A DNA stretch of 6,681 bases from assembly GCA_937936675.1 (NCBI GenBank), contig CALDDL010000115.1, forward strand, positions 1-6,681, given 5' to 3'. The stretch comes from an uncultured bacterium. GTDB lineage: Bacteria > Bacteroidota > Ignavibacteria > Ignavibacteriales > Melioribacteraceae. Under the pieces are notes generated by a model. The model made no database searches. It was not told where the DNA came from and saw nothing but the letters and a program-made list of their open reading frames with translations. Below, one piece after another: positions 6,221 to 6,681 of this stretch (positions within the stretch are counted from its first letter, which is position 1; the number at the start of each line of letters is the position of its first letter). The position numbers were made by a program, and so were the translations under genes.

Positions 6221-6681
6221 TTTTCTAATTTTTTACCTGTTAATTTTTCTACCGCTTCAAAATATTTATTTGCAGTATTAGTTATTACACTCTCCGGCAG
6301 AATTGGAGCCGGCGGACGTTTATTAAAATTGATAGATAAGAGATAATCTCTAACGTATTGCTTATCGTAACTATCTTGTGCTCTCCCTTTTTCATAATTA
6401 TCGAGGGGCCAGAAACGAGATGAATCGGGAGTTAATAATTCATCAATCAAAATTACTTTATTATTATAGATTCCAAATTCCATTTTTGTATCTGCAATAA
6501 TGATCCCTTTTGTAAGAGCGTATTCGGATGCTTTTTTATAAATCTCCAATGCTTTTGTTTTAATTTCGTTATAGACATCAAAGCCTACAATTCCGATAGC
6601 TTTTTTCTCATCTATATTTTCATCGTGATCTCCGATATCAGCTTTAGTAGAAGGAGTAAAAATCGCTTCGGGAAGTTTTTC
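6217..6681 (-). CDS. purC: SAICAR synthase, C-terminal part (runs off the right edge)
   Basis: Phosphoribosylaminoimidazole-succinocarboxamide synthase joins aspartate to CAIR using ATP, a late step on the way to IMP. The last 154 residues are visible and the frame is open to the window edge. A TTG at 6549 within KALEIYKK is an internal leucine codon, not a start. Motifs in fragment numbering: EKLPEAIFTPSTKAD (1-15), GDHDEN (17-22), GIIIADTKMEFG (59-70), LIDELLTPDSSRFWP (78-92) and DSYDKQYVRDYL. These match the long, yeast Ade1-like form of about 300 aa rather than the short E. coli form of 237 aa. The ATP-binding N-terminal half is outside the window. The stop overlaps the DUF971 start by 4 nt. 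Its product pathway leads to IMP, the substrate of the guaB enzyme at the other end of the window. Confidence 0.97.
   Translation of the reverse strand, partial: EKLPEAIFTPSTKADIGDHDENIDEKKAIGIVGFDVYNEIKTKALEIYKKASEYALTKGIIIADTKMEFGIYNNKVILIDELLTPDSSRFWPLDNYEKGRAQDSYDKQYVRDYLLSINFNKRPPAPILPESVITNTANKYFEAVEKLTGKKLEK

Noticed and set aside
6217..6549. purC read as a short 110-aa gene starting at TTG 6549
   Set aside because: The frame continues upstream with conserved SAICAR synthase motifs (EKLPEAIFTPSTKAD, GDHDEN) to the window edge, so this is the 3' part of a longer gene.

Overview
This is an AT-rich, very gene-dense stretch of bacterial chromosome (GC roughly in the mid-30s percent by eye). 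All nine genes lie on the minus strand and read from high to low coordinates: purC (partial) - DUF971 gene - pgsA - pgpA - cinA - recA - recX - acyl-CoA dehydrogenase - guaB (partial). The longest non-coding gap is 40 nt. No tRNA, rRNA, CRISPR, insertion sequence or convincing terminator is visible. The organism is probably Gram-negative. The RecA, the yeast-like long form of SAICAR synthase, the glutaryl-CoA-dehydrogenase-like enzyme and the low GC suggest the Bacteroidota/Chlorobiota/Ignavibacteria side of bacteria. That placement is an inference from remembered family resemblance, not a search result.

Layout in transcription order. At the right edge is the 3' part of purC (purine synthesis). 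Its stop overlaps the start of a small DUF971 zinc-site protein by 4 nt. This gene overlaps pgsA by 14 nt, and pgsA overlaps pgpA by 8 nt; the last two encode consecutive steps of phosphatidylglycerol synthesis. Six nt later comes cinA (nucleotide/NMN processing), then after 40 nt recA, and 3 nt after recA its regulator recX. After 38 nt there is a glutaryl-CoA-dehydrogenase-type acyl-CoA dehydrogenase, and 12 nt further the 5' part of guaB (IMP dehydrogenase), which runs off the left edge.

The overlaps and tiny gaps point to one operon or a set of overlapping transcripts with translational coupling. The core order pgsA-cinA-recA is also known from Firmicutes such as Bacillus subtilis, so this looks like an old housekeeping cluster rather than an acquired island. 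I did not find a previously undescribed system. The points worth a second look are modest: the recA/recX junction, the TTG start of pgpA, the DUF971 zinc site inside a lipid/purine operon, active-site residues that let the dehydrogenase be predicted as decarboxylating, and recA lying in a housekeeping operon without a recognisable SOS operator.
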